Notes: generated by a model not told the origin, from the sequence alone. DNA of 64,000 nt from Typhlomys cinereus (GCA_023101885.1 JALPQD010000622.1:882698-946697); one strand, 5' to 3'; shown: positions 23,712 to 35,233, counted from the stretch's first letter. Translations and numbers: made by a program.

Positions 23712-25207
23712 GTGAGTGCCCGTCCTCCTGCCAGCCCTGCCCCTCCCAGCCTGTGGTCCGTGGTCCACTGCGCCCCCACAGGCTAGACTCGCAGAGTCCA
23801 GCGGCCTGTCTGCTTCCCCCCAGCCGGCCGCGAGTGCGGACCTGTCCCGGTGACTCAGCCTCTGCTGCTCCGGCTCCGCGCCTGCCTGTGGGCTCAGCCT
23901 CCAGCGTCAGCGTGCCTCACTCGGCCCCCCTTGGCTGCCTGTGGGCTCTCTGGGTGCCCCCCCACAGTGTGCCTGTGGCCTCCAGGAAGCAGAGGGTCAC
24001 CTCCCTGTCCCTTCCTTGGGCCTTGGTTCCACTGTCCCCCATGATACCTGCATGTCCCCCATGCCTGTCACCCCCCACGCCTCAGACTCTACTTCTGATG
24101 CCCCAACCACAGGGCCACCTCCTCGCCTGACAGGTTTCTCACACGGGACTGTCCTCGAATCTGCCCAGCCATGCCCTGGCCGCAGTGCCCCACACCAGCC
24201 CTTGCCCATCTCCCTCGGGTAGCACTATTCCCATCACTGAAGAGAGCGCCTGCCTTCCTGATCCTGCCCAGAGCGCTTCACGGCCCGCTGCATCTGTTCA
24301 TTTACCCATTCCTTCGTCCCGTGAGGGAGTGTTGTCCTCGGGCGCACACAGCGTCTTAGGTGTGTAGTACAGGGGTCCTCCTTCCTCTCTGCCCCTTCCT
24401 CTCCACACCTGTGCATGCTGACTGCCCTCTCCGGCCCACAGTCCCGCCCGTCCATCATCATGACTACGGTCACATCACAGTTGGATCTCAAGGGCGGTGG
24501 CTGAAAGGCCTTGCCCGGTCCCCAGCGCCCAGTGCTGAGGGTGTGGACCCCAGAGGAGACCTGGTTCTCACCCCAGCAGCAAGACCACATTCTGCCTGTC
24601 CTCCCAGGCCAGCACGCGGCACCCCCTTCTGACACCCCCACCCCAGGAGAGGTCCCTACACAGCAACTAGATCACGAGAAAAGGCAGTGTGCTCGTGCTC
24701 TCTGGGGTGTTTTCCCTGTTCCCCTCAAGTGGCCCTGGTCACAGCACATGCCAAGGGCAGGATCCCAAGGAAAGGAAGCCACAGCGGTGCCCCTGAGCAC
24801 GCAGGAGGCGGCGTGTGTCCCAACAACTGGGGTCGAAGGTTAAAAAAATTTCAGCAAGCCGTGATAGCACAAACCCAAGGAGGCGAGGTGGGGAGAGGTC
24901 CGTCGCGACACCCGCCCAAAGAAAATTAAAACCCTTCCAGAAACGAGGCCAGACTGGCCAAGGTCACAGGTCATTACTGTGGGTCGCAATATTCCAGAGC
25001 CGAGCGGAGTCACAGCCCAGTTGCACACATGCCGATGGGCGACGGGCAGGGTGACCTGTGGATAAAAGGAGCTCCATGAAGAGCAGAGAGGACAGGGTCT
25101 GCTGCAGGCTAGGAGCAGAGGGCACAGCGGCTCATCCCTGGTGGGCCTGTGCTGCAGCCCCCTCGGGACGCTTGGGGGCTGGAGGGCGTGGACAGCAACA
25201 GATCCCA

Positions 25208-25335
25208 AAGCAGTGGGTGAGGTAGCCCACGCCTGCCATCCCAGCACGGGGGAGGCCGAGGCAGGGGGTCCCAAGTCAAGACCAGCCTGACCACAGAGTC
25301 AGACTCTGTCTCAAGCAAGCAAACAAACAAACCAT
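25208..25335 (+). mobile_element. B1-like SINE with CAAA-rich tail
   Basis: CCCACGCCTGCCATCCCAGC, then GGAGGCCGAGGCAGG and GACCAGCCTGACCACAGAG, ending in a CAAGCAAACAAACAAA tail. It is a 7SL-derived B1-type element in sense orientation. Confidence 0.8.
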
Positions 25336-25384
25336 CAAACCCCAAGCAGCTTGCCCCCTGGCCCATTGTGGCGACGTGAGTGGC

Positions 25385-25668
25385 GGCACTGTTTGGGAAG
25401 GATACGGAACCTTTAGGAAGTGATACGGGGAAGTGGGTCATGAGGCTGGCTTGAGGTTTGATAGCCTGGACCTACTTCCCATTGACTCTGCACTTCCTGA
25501 CTGCAGACACAGTGTGACCCGCAGCCTGCCACCATGTCTGACCACCATGGCGGCGGACCGAGTCTCCTCATGTCTCCAGTGGAAATAAGCCCTTCCCTCC
25601 TTCAGGGCTTCTTGACAGATACTTTGTCACAGCCACGAGCCACGTAACTGCTATGCACTGTGCACAAT
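25385..25668 (+). mobile_element. Rodent-type mid-length interspersed repeat
   Basis: Ordered blocks GGAACCTTTAGGAAGTG, GAAGTGGGTCATGAGGCTGG, ACTTCCTGACTGCAGACA, ACCACCATGGCGG, GGAAATAAGCCCTTCC and GACAGATACTTTGTCACAGC match a repeat common in mouse and rat introns. I am not certain of the family name. It is useful as taxonomic evidence. Confidence 0.65.
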
Positions 25669-25679
25669 ACGTAAGAGCG

Positions 25680-26215
25680 GTCACAGTTCAGTAAGGAGGT
25701 CTGCCATGGGCAAAAAGCATGTAAAAGACACATCACCAGCGAATATGCATGAAGCACCAACGCATGCAGACAACACTGAATTACATCATCAGCCACTCTA
25801 GGGTACCGTGAAATGCCAGCTGAACCTACCTGCATGGCTACCGGATGTGGTAAAGGGGAGGGGTCAGCAAGACTGCAGAGCGGGGCACGTGAAGGGGACA
25901 CTCGTGGGGGCGCGATGGACAGGATCCCTTTGGGCTCTGAACCAAGAGATGAGAGTGCGTGCACAGAGAGACTCATCAGCAAGAGTTCTGAACAGACCCG
26001 TTCACACCTGGGTCCAGGACAGTTGCCAGTACTTTCCACGAGGCCCATGCACCGGGCAGACAGACGGTTGGCAGCTCTGGGAAGCCTGTCTGTTAGTCTG
26101 TCCTGGCGGGAAGCAACCAGCTGTCCTCCACAAATGTGCTTTACGCGTGCAGTGGAATAGTACTCAGTCATAGAAAAGAGTAACCGATGGGGGGCAAGAA
26201 GACACGCAAGGTGGC
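25680..26215 (+). mobile_element. Old L1 3' fragment, sense
   Basis: GGCAAAAAGCATGTAAAAGA, CATCATCAGCCACTCTAGGG and GAAATGCCA follow the L1 ORF2 3' end in order. GTGGAATAGTACTCAGTCAT plus AGAAAAGAGTAA is the familiar L1 end segment. It is highly diverged and has no intact frame. Confidence 0.6.
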
Positions 26216-26524
26216 GCAAGAAACGCCCAGGTGACGACAGATGGCGTGATTGATGGCGCTCCAGGAGGGCCGCCTTGACCTCGGGGGACAGAACGCAGCC
26301 TGGTGGGAATGCATCCTGGGACAAAATGCCGCCCAGATGCAAGCAGCAGGAGAGACAGGAGACGGCCGCAGACAGGTCACAGCAGCCAGATGTTCTGTGG
26401 CCCATGAAGTGCTCCGGGTCTGCAGGGAATGGCCACGTGGATCCACACTCCTGGGGCCGGGCAGCAGCTAGTGCTTTCCCTGCCGCGTGCCTGAGGATGA
26501 GCGGACGAGTGTATGCGTCATTTG

Positions 26525-26610
26525 CTCTTTCGTAGATGAGAAGCAGGAGCACAGAGACACTGAGCAACTGGTTTCAGGTCACAGGGCTGCAGTTCCCCTC
26601 AGAAAACATC
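26525..26610 (-). mobile_element. MIR-like remnant, antisense
   Basis: GATGAGAAGCAGGAGCACAG, GACACTGAGCAACTGG and TCAGGTCACAGGGCTGCAG resemble the antisense MIR core with substitutions. Confidence 0.5.
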
Positions 26611-26929
26611 TAGAGACCCAGGGGGCCCCCAACTCTGCCTCCAAATCCCCTTTGCCTGGGGAAATACGGCGCACTGAGACATGGCAGCAGGCGGACCACA
26701 GCGCCAGCAGCAGACGAGGGCCGCACACTGGCGGCCGCAGGGTCCAGGGCAGCCGAGGGCAGCAGGGGCCCAGCCCGAGCCTGCACAGGCCCCGGTCCCC
26801 AGCCGTGAGCAGTGACCGGGTGGGCAGTGAGAAGTGACCGGAGGGGCCCGAGCACACACCTGCGCCCGAGCAGCACTCCAGGGGAGGGGACGGAGGCGGC
26901 TGGGCAGGTGACCGGTTCTCTCGTTTCAG

Positions 26930-27042
26930 GCTGCCCTTTCCTCCCGGGGACCGCGTGACCTTCAACGGGAAGGAATGCACGTGCCAGAAGTGTTCCCCAC
27001 CCACATCCGTGGGCAGCGCCCACCTGTCCCAGGGCCTCCGGA
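26930..27042 (+). CDS. ABLIM2: ABLIM2 exon: end of LIM2 and linker to LIM3
   Basis: Acceptor tctcgtttcag, donor CGG A|gtaagt. The split codon CG|G gives Arg, then LPFPPGDRVTFNGKECTCQK supplies the last LIM2 cysteines. It is followed by the inter-LIM linker CSPPTSVGSAHLSQGLR, ending in phase 1. The SPPTSV string agrees with the rodent form of the linker as I remember it, and the linker has VGSAH where I recall VGSSAH, one Ser fewer. The exon is 113 nt, consistent with its phases. Confidence 0.96.
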
Positions 27043-29171
27043 GTAAGTGGGACTGGGCTCCTGAAGAGGGGAGGGGTCTGGGCTTCAGGGTGGGCGGGGT
27101 GCTGGGCTTCTAGCTGGGGAGACCTCTGCTAGGCCTGAAACAGCCGGACAGCGCTTGAGCCGGGGGGGGGGGCGTGAAGAAGAGGACGGTGGGAATCCCG
27201 TGGCCACGTGGCTGAGCCTTTCCACCAGCTACCTGAACTTTTCAGCCTCTGGCCTCCAGCTTCCTTTCTGACGGCGACACTCAGCTTTGTGCACGCAATC
27301 AATTTTAGTCCCCCCCAAGCACTTTGAGGATCCTTTGAAGAGTCCTGATCTCTAAGCTCCTAAATGTGTGTGTAGGGGGGGGTGACGCTCAGGCCCACAG
27401 CTCACCCCTGGGAACGGGGCCAGGTGACCAAACATCTCCGAGGTAGCAGCCTCGTTGAGAGGTTGGATGGCGGTGGCTGGCGCCTCGCGGCCGCTGAGTC
27501 TGGATTGTTCATGGAAAACAGAGGCTGAAAGTCCAAGGTCAGATCCCAGCCCTGGTGTAGGCGAGAGCTGCTCCCTGGGTCACGCCCCACTTGGTGGAGG
27601 GTTTGTGGCCCGAGCAGTCCTTGCGGCCCGAGCCTCTGACCTGGGCGTGGCTCACTCTCAGGGGCTGGGCCGTGGCCGTGCAGGGCATGTCTGCTAATAC
27701 TGTTGAGTTCTGGAGGTCCACGGACATCCAAGCCACAGCCTAGGTGTGGAGGAAGAGAAGGCTGGGTGCCCCCTAGACCTGTGTGAGTGGGCGGGACCTC
27801 TGTGGGCAGGGTAGGGAGGGGAATGGGGGGGACTCCAGCCAGCAGCTGTTGGGAGCTGAGCTGAGGGTCCCGCTCCTGGGAAGCCATTGAGCCCTCCTGT
27901 GCCCGCTGTAGGGTCAGGTCCCCACTCACTGCCTCCTTGGCCCCTGCACGCACCGTCGCATGAGGTCCTCCATCCAGGTGGGACTTGAGCGAGCATCTGC
28001 CCACGGCTGCCTCCGGCTGTTCTGATGCGCTCTGGAGGTGTTCTGTCCTTACCGTCCAGCTCAGGGCTCAGGCCTGCGCGGCTGAAGGGCAGGGTCAAGG
28101 GTGGCTCTGAATCTGAGGACCTGGGGTGCTTCAGCCCGGAGCGGATGAGTCTGACCCCTCCCCTCTTGAGCTCTGAGCTGAGGCTGAAAGTCACGCTCAA
28201 GGCGGTCTCTCCCAGAGTCTCTGTCAGTACAGCTTGATTTCTCGGAGGGAGTATCCTCTGAAAGGAACCGGAAGGTTCTAGATAAGTCATCAAAGAGGCC
28301 AGGACTGTCCTGATGGCAGAGCTGGGCCTGGCGTGCACAGCTGGCATGGGGCACCGTGCAGGTCTCTCATAGTGTGCTAAGGACAGCCTGTGGCTGGCAG
28401 GCGGGTGGCATCAGCTACAGAACTGCCCAGTTAGTGGCCTTGCTGTGCAGGGTTGCGATGGGTCTGCTTCTCCTGAGCACTGTGTTCCCACGGCAATACC
28501 CCCCCTCCCCCTCCCCGTGTGCCAAGCAGGGACAGGAAGGGGGTGTGGTGAGAGTCAGGGAGCCCCCTACTGGTCTGGGACTGTCGTCCCCTCCAGGGGT
28601 CTCTCGTCAGTGCAGACGTGTTGGGGTCAGACTGGGGGGAGGCTGAGCGGTGCTGGTTCTAGGGGCCAGGCTGGGACTGCCTCTGACCGCCAGGGTGTCC
28701 TGCCTCTGCTCTTCTTTGTGGTCTGATGCCATGTCACCCAACTTCCAGTTTCTACAGATGCCAGTCTGGTTTGGGGGGGGGGCTGGGGCATATTTCTGTG
28801 GGGTAGCAAGTGTTCTGGGCAAGACCGGAGGCTCAGCAGCACTCCAAACCCACCCCCATTCCACATCCGGAGCCCACCCTCACTTGGGGACATCAAAAGA
28901 TTCTAGACCTCATCAAAAGTCCCCTGCTCAGGCCACTGACATGGGCTGCATTGCTCACGGAGGGGTCTCTCAAAGTGACCACCCAGCCCCCTGGGAGCCG
29001 GGCTTTGTGTTTGGGGGTGGGTCCCCCACTAGCTCCTTCTTCACTGAGCAGCTATCCGGCCTTGGCCTTTGTGGGCATCTGGGGTCCTCTGCCCCGTCTT
29101 CTCAGGGTCCTGCATCTCAGAGTTCAAGTCTGTTTTTTTCTATTTTCCAAAGTGGCAGATATGCATGTGTG

Positions 29172-29218
<47 letters not shown>
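29172..29218 (+). repeat. (AC)n microsatellite
   Basis: Uninterrupted run of about 23 AC units. Confidence 0.98.
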
Positions 29219-29221
<3 letters not shown>

Positions 29222-29630
29222 AACAATGAGATAATTTGGCACACATCATGGATCAGGTCCTTCCACAGAAGCACAGTGGAATCACGTGCCACCCAGCGTA
29301 GGTGAGTCCACCCTGCGTGCCAGGCCCAGCCCGGTCCAGCTGTGCACACACCTGTGCACCAACCCATTGGCTGAGCCCAAACTGTTCACTCTCTTGGGAG
29401 TCCCCACTGGTGACGGGACCTGGTTGACTGACGCTTTTCTCTGTCTGCTCGCCATGGGGTGTCCTGCGGTCTACCTATGTCATATCCCAACACATAGCCA
29501 TGCTGTAAACACACACACGCTCATGTAGACACATACATGCCTAAATATTGTGTATATCCACATACAAACACATACACATAGACAAAACCACAGTCACACA
29601 TATATACTTATCCATGCACATAGACATGGG

Positions 29631-29632
<2 letters not shown>

Positions 29633-29676
<44 letters not shown>
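29633..29676 (+). repeat. (AC)n microsatellite
   Basis: Uninterrupted run of about 22 AC units, preceded by degenerate CA-rich sequence from about 29505. Confidence 0.98.
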
Positions 29677-29678
<2 letters not shown>

Positions 29679-29802
29679 TGGGTTCAGCCAAGTGTTTGAA
29701 AAGCATACTGCCTGGAGACGAGCTCAGTTTGCAGACTCTTGCCCACCATAGCACCCATGTCAGCTGCACCACAGAGGGTCTGTCGGGAAGGCCCGCGCCG
29801 GC

Positions 29803-29862
29803 GTGGTGATGGGCACCTGTAATTCCAGCACTCAGAAGTGGAGGCAGGAGGGTCCTGGGCTT
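29803..29862 (+). mobile_element. B1 SINE, 5' fragment
   Basis: GGCGTGGTGATGGGCACCTG, TAATTCCAGCACTCAGAAG and GGAGGCAGGAGG are the left end of a B1 element. The rest is missing. Confidence 0.8.
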
Positions 29863-30129
29863 CGGATCAGTCGGGGCTGAAGAGGGGGCTCAGGAGGCCT
29901 GGTCTGTCTGCCTGCAGCACGTGCAGACAACTCGTTATCCACAGTCAGCGTGCTGTGCCGGTCCCTTGCACAGCATCTGTGCACACCAGGAAGCACCCCC
30001 AAGCCTCTGAGCCCGCGAGAAGTGTGAGCAGGTGTGAAAGTGCAGCCCCACTTCCTGGAGGGACCATTGGTGTCCTGGAATCCACCTCTGCTTGAGTACT
30101 AAGGGGAAGTTGGCCCCTCCCAGGCTGCC

Positions 30130-31160
30130 CACATGCACACCACACCTGCTCATCCTTGCACACTGATACACATGCACTCACACACCTGTGCATCCTTGCA
30201 CACTGACACACATGCACACCACACCTGCGCATCCTTTCACACTGATACACATGCACTCACACACCTGTGCATCCTTGCACACTGATACACATGCACCTAC
30301 ACACCTGTGCATCCTTGCACACTGATACACAGGCACTCACACACCTATGCATCCTTGCAGACTGACACACATGCACCTACACACCTGTACATCCTTGCAC
30401 ACTGATACACATGCACACCACACCTGTGCATCCTTGCACACTGATATGCATGCACACCACACCTGCACATCCTTGCACACTGATGCACATGTACCTACAC
30501 ACCTGCGCATCCTTGCACACTGATACACATGCACTCACACACCTGCGCATCCTTGCACACTGATACACATGCACTCACACACCTGCGCATCCTTGCACAC
30601 TGACACACATGCACACCACCTGCGCATCCTTGCACACTGATGCACATGCACTCACACACCTGTGCATCCTTGCACACTGATACACATGCACTCACACACC
30701 CGTGCATCCTTGCACACTGATACACAGGCACTCACACACCTATGCATCCTTGCAGACTGACACACATGCACACCACACCTGCACATCCTTGCACACTGAT
30801 GCACATGCACTCACACACCTGCGCATCCTTGCACACTGATACACATGCACACCACCTGCGCATCCTTGCACACTGATGCACATGCACTCACACACCTGCG
30901 CATCCTTGCACACTGATACACATGCACTCACACACCCGTGCATCCTTGCACACTGATACACATGCACTCACACACCCGTGCATCCTTGCACACTGATACA
31001 TATGCACTCACACACCCGTGCATCCTTGCACACTGATACACATGCACCTACACACCTGCGCATCCTTGCACACTGATGCACCTACACCTACACACCTGCG
31101 CATCCTTGCACACTGATGCACCTGCACCTACACCTACACACCTGTGCATCCTTGCACATG
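30130..31160 (+). repeat. 39-40-bp minisatellite, about 26 copies
   Basis: The unit begins CACCTGTGCATCCTTGCACA and continues CTGATACACATGCACTCACA. A 40-bp form (CACTCACA) alternates with shorter forms (CACACCAC). Copies differ at a few fixed positions. There are no unique spacers, so it is a VNTR and not an array of another kind. Confidence 0.96.
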
Positions 31161-32023
31161 GATACACATGCACACAGTCTTCACACAGTTGCCCTTCATG
31201 TATACCTCTGCCCTGTTCCTGCCCCACCTACCCTGCTCTCCTGGGGGTTCCCACACATCCTTCAGTAAGTGAAAGCGAATGACGGTGGCTGGGGCGGGGC
31301 AACCTGGCCTGGCAGCTACTTGGGTGGAAGGACAGCGAGCAGCTGGGTCAGCAGAGCAGGGCCAAGACGCAGAGGCCCAGGGCTGCGGGGCAAGAAGCAG
31401 CAACAGGTGCAGTTAGCAGGTGGGAGGGAACACAGGAACATTCGGGGGTCCAGGCTGGGCTACTGACCACAGCATGAGTGCTGGTCACCCTGGGAAGCTC
31501 AGAGGAAGGAGGTGGCACTGGGGAAGCTCACTGGCCCTGAAACCGGCTTGAGGAGAGTAGCAGTCAGAACACGTTGGAGGGCAAAGACATCTCGGACAGC
31601 TGGGTGGGGGGCTGGGAACACCAGGTCCCAAGGGAGTTCCCAGGAGGAGCATGCAGACAAGAGAGAACCTGGGGCAAGGAATAGGGTGGTAAAGAGGGGC
31701 CGAGGCTCAGGCCTCTTCAGGGCAACCCACTTCCCACTGGTGAGGGATGTTCTGGTTAAACATTCTGCTGCCACCAAAGGCTGGGGCGCAGTGAGGTTGT
31801 AGCTGTGCTAGGACAAGCAATCTGAAAGGCAGGGTCCGACCTGCATCTTGGTTTCTCCAGCTCCTGGCCCACTGCATACCTTTGGCACTCACACATGCAG
31901 GAACAAGACATGCCATCCGAGGCTGCTCTGAGCTTCATGCGAGGGTGCTTCCAGCATGGGGGGTTCTAGGGTCTGTGGTGCAAGATCTCAGGCCCATGGT
32001 GACAATGTCTTTCTCTCTTCCAG

Positions 32024-32150
32024 GTTGTGGGGGCTGCGGTTTAGAAATCAAGAACGGCCAGGCCCTGGTGGCTTTGGACAAGCACTGGCACCTGGGCTGC
32101 TTCAAGTGCAAGACTTGTGGGAAGCTCCTCAACGCGGAGTACATCAGCAA
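32024..32150 (+). CDS. ABLIM2: ABLIM2 exon: LIM3, main part
   Basis: Acceptor ctctcttccag, donor ATCAGCAA|gtgagg. It enters with A|GT (Ser), then CGGCGLEIKNGQALVALDKH and WHLGCFKCKTCGKLLNAEYIS, ending two bases into a Lys codon (phase 2). All LIM3 ligands up to the second zinc site are visible: CGGC, HLGC and CKTC. The exon is 127 nt. The exon end and donor are the first unit of a minisatellite that fills the next 370 bp of intron, so near-identical copies of the donor follow at 32286 and 32350. Use of either would bring in the stop codon TGA at 32152-32154. Confidence 0.97.
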
Positions 32151-32515
32151 GTGAGGGGGGATCAGCAAGAGGGGGATCAGCAAGAGGGGGGATCAGCAAG
32201 AGGGGGATCAGCAAGAGGGGGGATCAGCAAGACAGGGATCAGCAAGAGGGGGATCAGGGGGATCAGCAAGAGGGGGGATCAGCAAGTGAGGGGGGATCAG
32301 CAAGAGGGGGGATTAGCAAGAGGGGGATCAGCAAGAGGGGGATCAGCAAGTGAGGGGGGATCAGCCTGTGAGTGGGAGATGTAGGGACATCAGTGAGTGA
32401 ATAGGGGAACATCAACAAGTCAGTGGGGGGCATTAGCAAGAGAGTAGGGGACATGGGGACATCAGCGAGTAAGTGGGGGGAGTAAGCGAAGGGACGTCAG
32501 CGAGTGAGTGTGGGA
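32141..32515 (+). repeat. Minisatellite seeded by the LIM3 exon end and splice donor
   Basis: Units of 16-22 bp with core GGGGGATCAGCAAGAG. The first ATCAGCAA is the last eight bases of the LIM3 exon, and ATCAGCAAGTGAGG (exon end plus donor) recurs intact with the donor GT at 32286 and 32350. Variants such as CATCAGTGAGTG and CATCAGCGAGTAAG continue to about 32515. Many G-runs of four to six are present. Confidence 0.95.
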
Positions 32516-32794
32516 ACGGGAAGGGGTGCGCAGCCAGAGGAGGCCCAGCAGCATGCCGTGCCTCCTTCCCGGGGCCCGAATGCCATTGACCCGCCCTGCC
32601 CTGCAGCCCGTCCTCCTTCGCTGCAGCCTTGTCGAGTGGCTGCTCTCCTTAGCTCCCCTGTGTGGGAGGAGCAGGGCGTGGGGCTGCCCTCTGACACCAA
32701 TGCCTGCTTCTTGACCCCAGAGGTCACCTCGCCCTCCTGACTCCTGGGGACTCTGGTCACCGCGAGTGTCCCACACAGAAGAGCCAGCAGGCAC

Positions 32795-33060
32795 CAGCCA
32801 TGGTCAGGAGGGCCACTGTGCCCGTGGTCATGGTCAGGAGGGCCGCTGTCCCCGTGGTCAGGAGGGCCGCTGTGCCCGTGGTCGTGGTCAGGAGGGCCGC
32901 TGTCCCTGTGGTCGTGGTCAAGAGGCTGCTGTGCCCGTGGTTGTGGTCAGGAGGGCCGCTGTCCCTGTGGTCGTGGTCAGGAGGGCCACTGTGCCCGTGG
33001 TCGTGGTCAGGAGGCTGCTGTGCCCGTGGTCGTGGTCAGGAGGGCCGCTGTCTCTGGGTC
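32795..33060 (+). repeat. 30-bp minisatellite, about nine copies
   Basis: Units like GTCAGGAGGGCCGCTGTGCC plus CGTGGTCGTG. Period changes are multiples of three, so an open frame (VRRAAVPVVV per unit) persists by chance. Confidence 0.93.
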
Positions 33061-33110
33061 AGGGATCGTCCCTCAGGCTCGTGCTCGCTGTCTCCGTGCT
33101 TTGCAGAGCG

Positions 33111-33250
33111 GCCGTCAGGACAGCACCCCTTTACCGTGGGGTAGGGCTGGCCGTCAGGACAGCACCCCTTTACCGTGGGGTAGAGCTGGCTGTCAGGACA
33201 GCACCCCTTTACTGTGGGGTAGGGCTGGCTGTCAGGACAGCACCCCTCTT
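33111..33250 (+). repeat. 39-bp minisatellite, about 3.5 copies
   Basis: Units start at 33111, 33150, 33189 and 33228 with GCCGTCAGGACAGCACCCCT and differ by one or two bases. Confidence 0.95.
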
Positions 33251-34317
33251 ACCCCGAGCTCCGTGGGCAGGGCTGCTGGGAGAGGAGAGTGGTGATTGGC
33301 GGCGCAGGACAGCCTCCTGGGTGATCGTGGGGCGAGGTTTACCCTGAGGCAGGAAGCCCCATGGGCGCAGCTGAGGTAACTGTGGGGCACTGGGAAGAGT
33401 GTCCCCCACACAGGGGCAGGCCCTCTTGGGAGTCAGTCTCCATGTCCAGCAAGGAACAGGGCAGATGAAGGAGGTTCAGGATGAAACAACGTAGAATGGA
33501 ACCCACATACCCCGTGTGTGTGAGGGCAGCACACAGAGCCCAGGTCACAGGTGGGAGTGCGGCAGTTCAGGTAGATGGTGCCCTCTAACTGGGCGGGGAG
33601 CGCTGGGGGACAGCCATGGTCTTGCCCCAAATATCTCAAAAGACACCATTAACGAATGGGAAGTCCCCAACCAAGGTGAGTGGGCAGGGACAGAGGCCGG
33701 GAGGGGGGGTGCGAGTCCCCTGTCCCAGCAGTGCTATTGGGACTGACTGGGGCAGACCCAGCTCATCTCGGAGCTCTGTGAAGTAAGATGGCAGAGCCAG
33801 CTCTGGCAGGTGCCGGCCCACCCGGCGTTGGCGGCTCACCCACACTAGCGCGTTACTTAGCAGCCTCCAAGCCATCCGGGAATTGAGGGGGAGGGCTGCT
33901 GCTGTTGCCATGGAGACGGTATCTAGGAACCTCCTGGATTTTCTGCAGATCCATGGGTTTGTGGGGGGTCACTGGGTCCGCGTCCATCCCTCATGGGAAG
34001 GCAGATCACCTCGTGTTTCAGAGAGGCACCTCTGAGCTCGGGCTCTGCAGGGCCACTTCCCTGAGAGGCACACCCCTGGCACAGGCGGCTTGGGGCCTCC
34101 AGGTCTGCTTTGGGGCAGGAGAGCGGCACTGGCTCAGACTGACTGCCCCAGCCCCAGCACGCTGCTGTAGTTGTGGGGCCCAAGGCCACACTCCCCAGGG
34201 CAGCCACTGCAGCAGCTGCGGTCAGTGGTGGAAGACAGCCACAGCCAGCAGTAAGTGGCCACTGCCTGACAGCAAGTGCTGGCCGTGAACCAGGCTCACA
34301 CCGTCTCCTGCAAAGAC

Positions 34318-34440
34318 CTTGCTGTCACTTCTCCCGTTGCACTGCGGGGGCTGAAGCTCAGAGAGGTCAAGCGGCCTGCCCAGGGTCACACAGCTGGGAC
34401 GTGGCATTCACATCCAGTGCCGCTTATGTCCTTCCAGCTA
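34318..34440 (-). mobile_element. MIR SINE, antisense
   Basis: GCTCAGAGAGGTCAAGCGGC, then CCAGGGTCACACAGCTGGGA, is the antisense MIR core. Confidence 0.8.
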
Positions 34441-35139
34441 CCCTTCTCATGCTGACAGGGTCACTGGAGCCCTCCGTGCCCCCCCAGCCTTCTCACCCCA
34501 CCCCGGAGGCTATTTATCAGATGCTGAGCTCAGAGTGGTGGGAGCGAGTGTCAGGGCTTGTAAAGGTCCCCAGTGCAGTGGCTCCTCATGGCTGGGCCCC
34601 TGGGCCGCCCCCCACCATGACACTGGGCCATGGGCCTCCCACCAGGACATGGCACCCTCAGTCTCCCCTACCGTGACACTGAGTCAGCGGGTTGTTCCCT
34701 GCCATGATGCAGGGCCCACGGCCTTCTTGCCCCTGCCCTCCAATCCCGTCCCCAGGGAACCCTCTGTGTCCCACATTCTTCTAAGGCTCTTGGTCAGAAA
34801 GACAGACACATTCTGAGAGCCACATCTGTGGACGCGTCTCTCGCTTCCCAGACACGGCTTGTGTTCCAAGCTCCCTCTGCTGTCCCCAGCTCCCCCGGCC
34901 GCTGGGCCGGTGACGCCCTCTGAACTTCTGTGATGGCAGCGGGACAGTCTCCTGAGGACATACGCAGGGACCGGTGAATGCGCTGCTCAGGGCTTGTCCT
35001 TGGTGCAGGAGGCGGCTGCACGGCCCCACGAGGCGGCTGCATTGGCCCCACGAGGCGGCTGCACAGCCCCATGCTGGTGGCACCTTGCTCTTGGCACTAA
35101 ATGCCCAGTGATCCTCAGGGTGGCTTCATCTCGTTGCAG

Positions 35140-35233
35140 AGATGGGCTGCCCTACTGCGAGGCCGACTACCACACCAAGTTCGGCATCCGCTGTGACGGC
35201 TGCGACAAGTATATCACCGGCCGCGTGCTGGAG
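35140..35233 (+). CDS. ABLIM2: ABLIM2 exon: end of LIM3 and start of LIM4
   Basis: Acceptor tctcgttgcag, donor GAG|gtgagt. AA|A GAT completes Lys-Asp. The translation DGLPYCEADYHTKFGIRCDG gives the final LIM3 Cys/Asp ligands, and CDGCDKYITGRVLE opens LIM4 and ends in phase 0. The exon is 94 nt and intact. Confidence 0.97.

Larger units (their letters stand above)
23712..26929 (+). other. ABLIM2 intron inside LIM2
   Basis: A 3.2-kb intron. It holds a B1-like SINE (25208-25335), a rodent-type mid-length repeat (25385-25668), an old L1 3' fragment (25680-26215) and a MIR-like remnant (26525-26610). The segment 23712-25200 is unique GC-rich sequence in which I see nothing else. Confidence 0.85.
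27043..32023 (+). other. ABLIM2 intron between LIM2 and LIM3
   Basis: A 5-kb intron. 27043-29170 is unique sequence. Two CA microsatellites (29172-29218, 29633-29676), a partial B1 SINE (29803-29862) and the 40-bp minisatellite (30130-31160) follow. 31160-32023 is unique. Confidence 0.85.
32151..35139 (+). other. ABLIM2 intron inside LIM3
   Basis: A 3-kb intron that opens with three different minisatellites in 1.1 kb (32141-32515, 32795-33060, 33111-33250). It then holds unique sequence and an antisense MIR (34318-34440). The rest shows nothing identifiable. Confidence 0.85.

Noticed and set aside
25602..26567. 321-codon open frame on the minus strand
   Set aside because: It lies antisense across a decayed L1 fragment and a rodent repeat; no homology to a cellular protein and no splice pattern.
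30130..31160. Regular direct repeats that superficially resemble a CRISPR array
   Set aside because: Units are contiguous 39-40-bp copies with no unique spacers, and the context is a mammalian intron.
34500..34570. Possible microRNA hairpin, because human ABLIM2 hosts miR-95 in an intron
   Set aside because: CTATTTATCAG here is only a fragmentary resemblance. I saw no matching mature sequence or stem anywhere in the window, and miR-95 is reported to be absent from mouse and rat.
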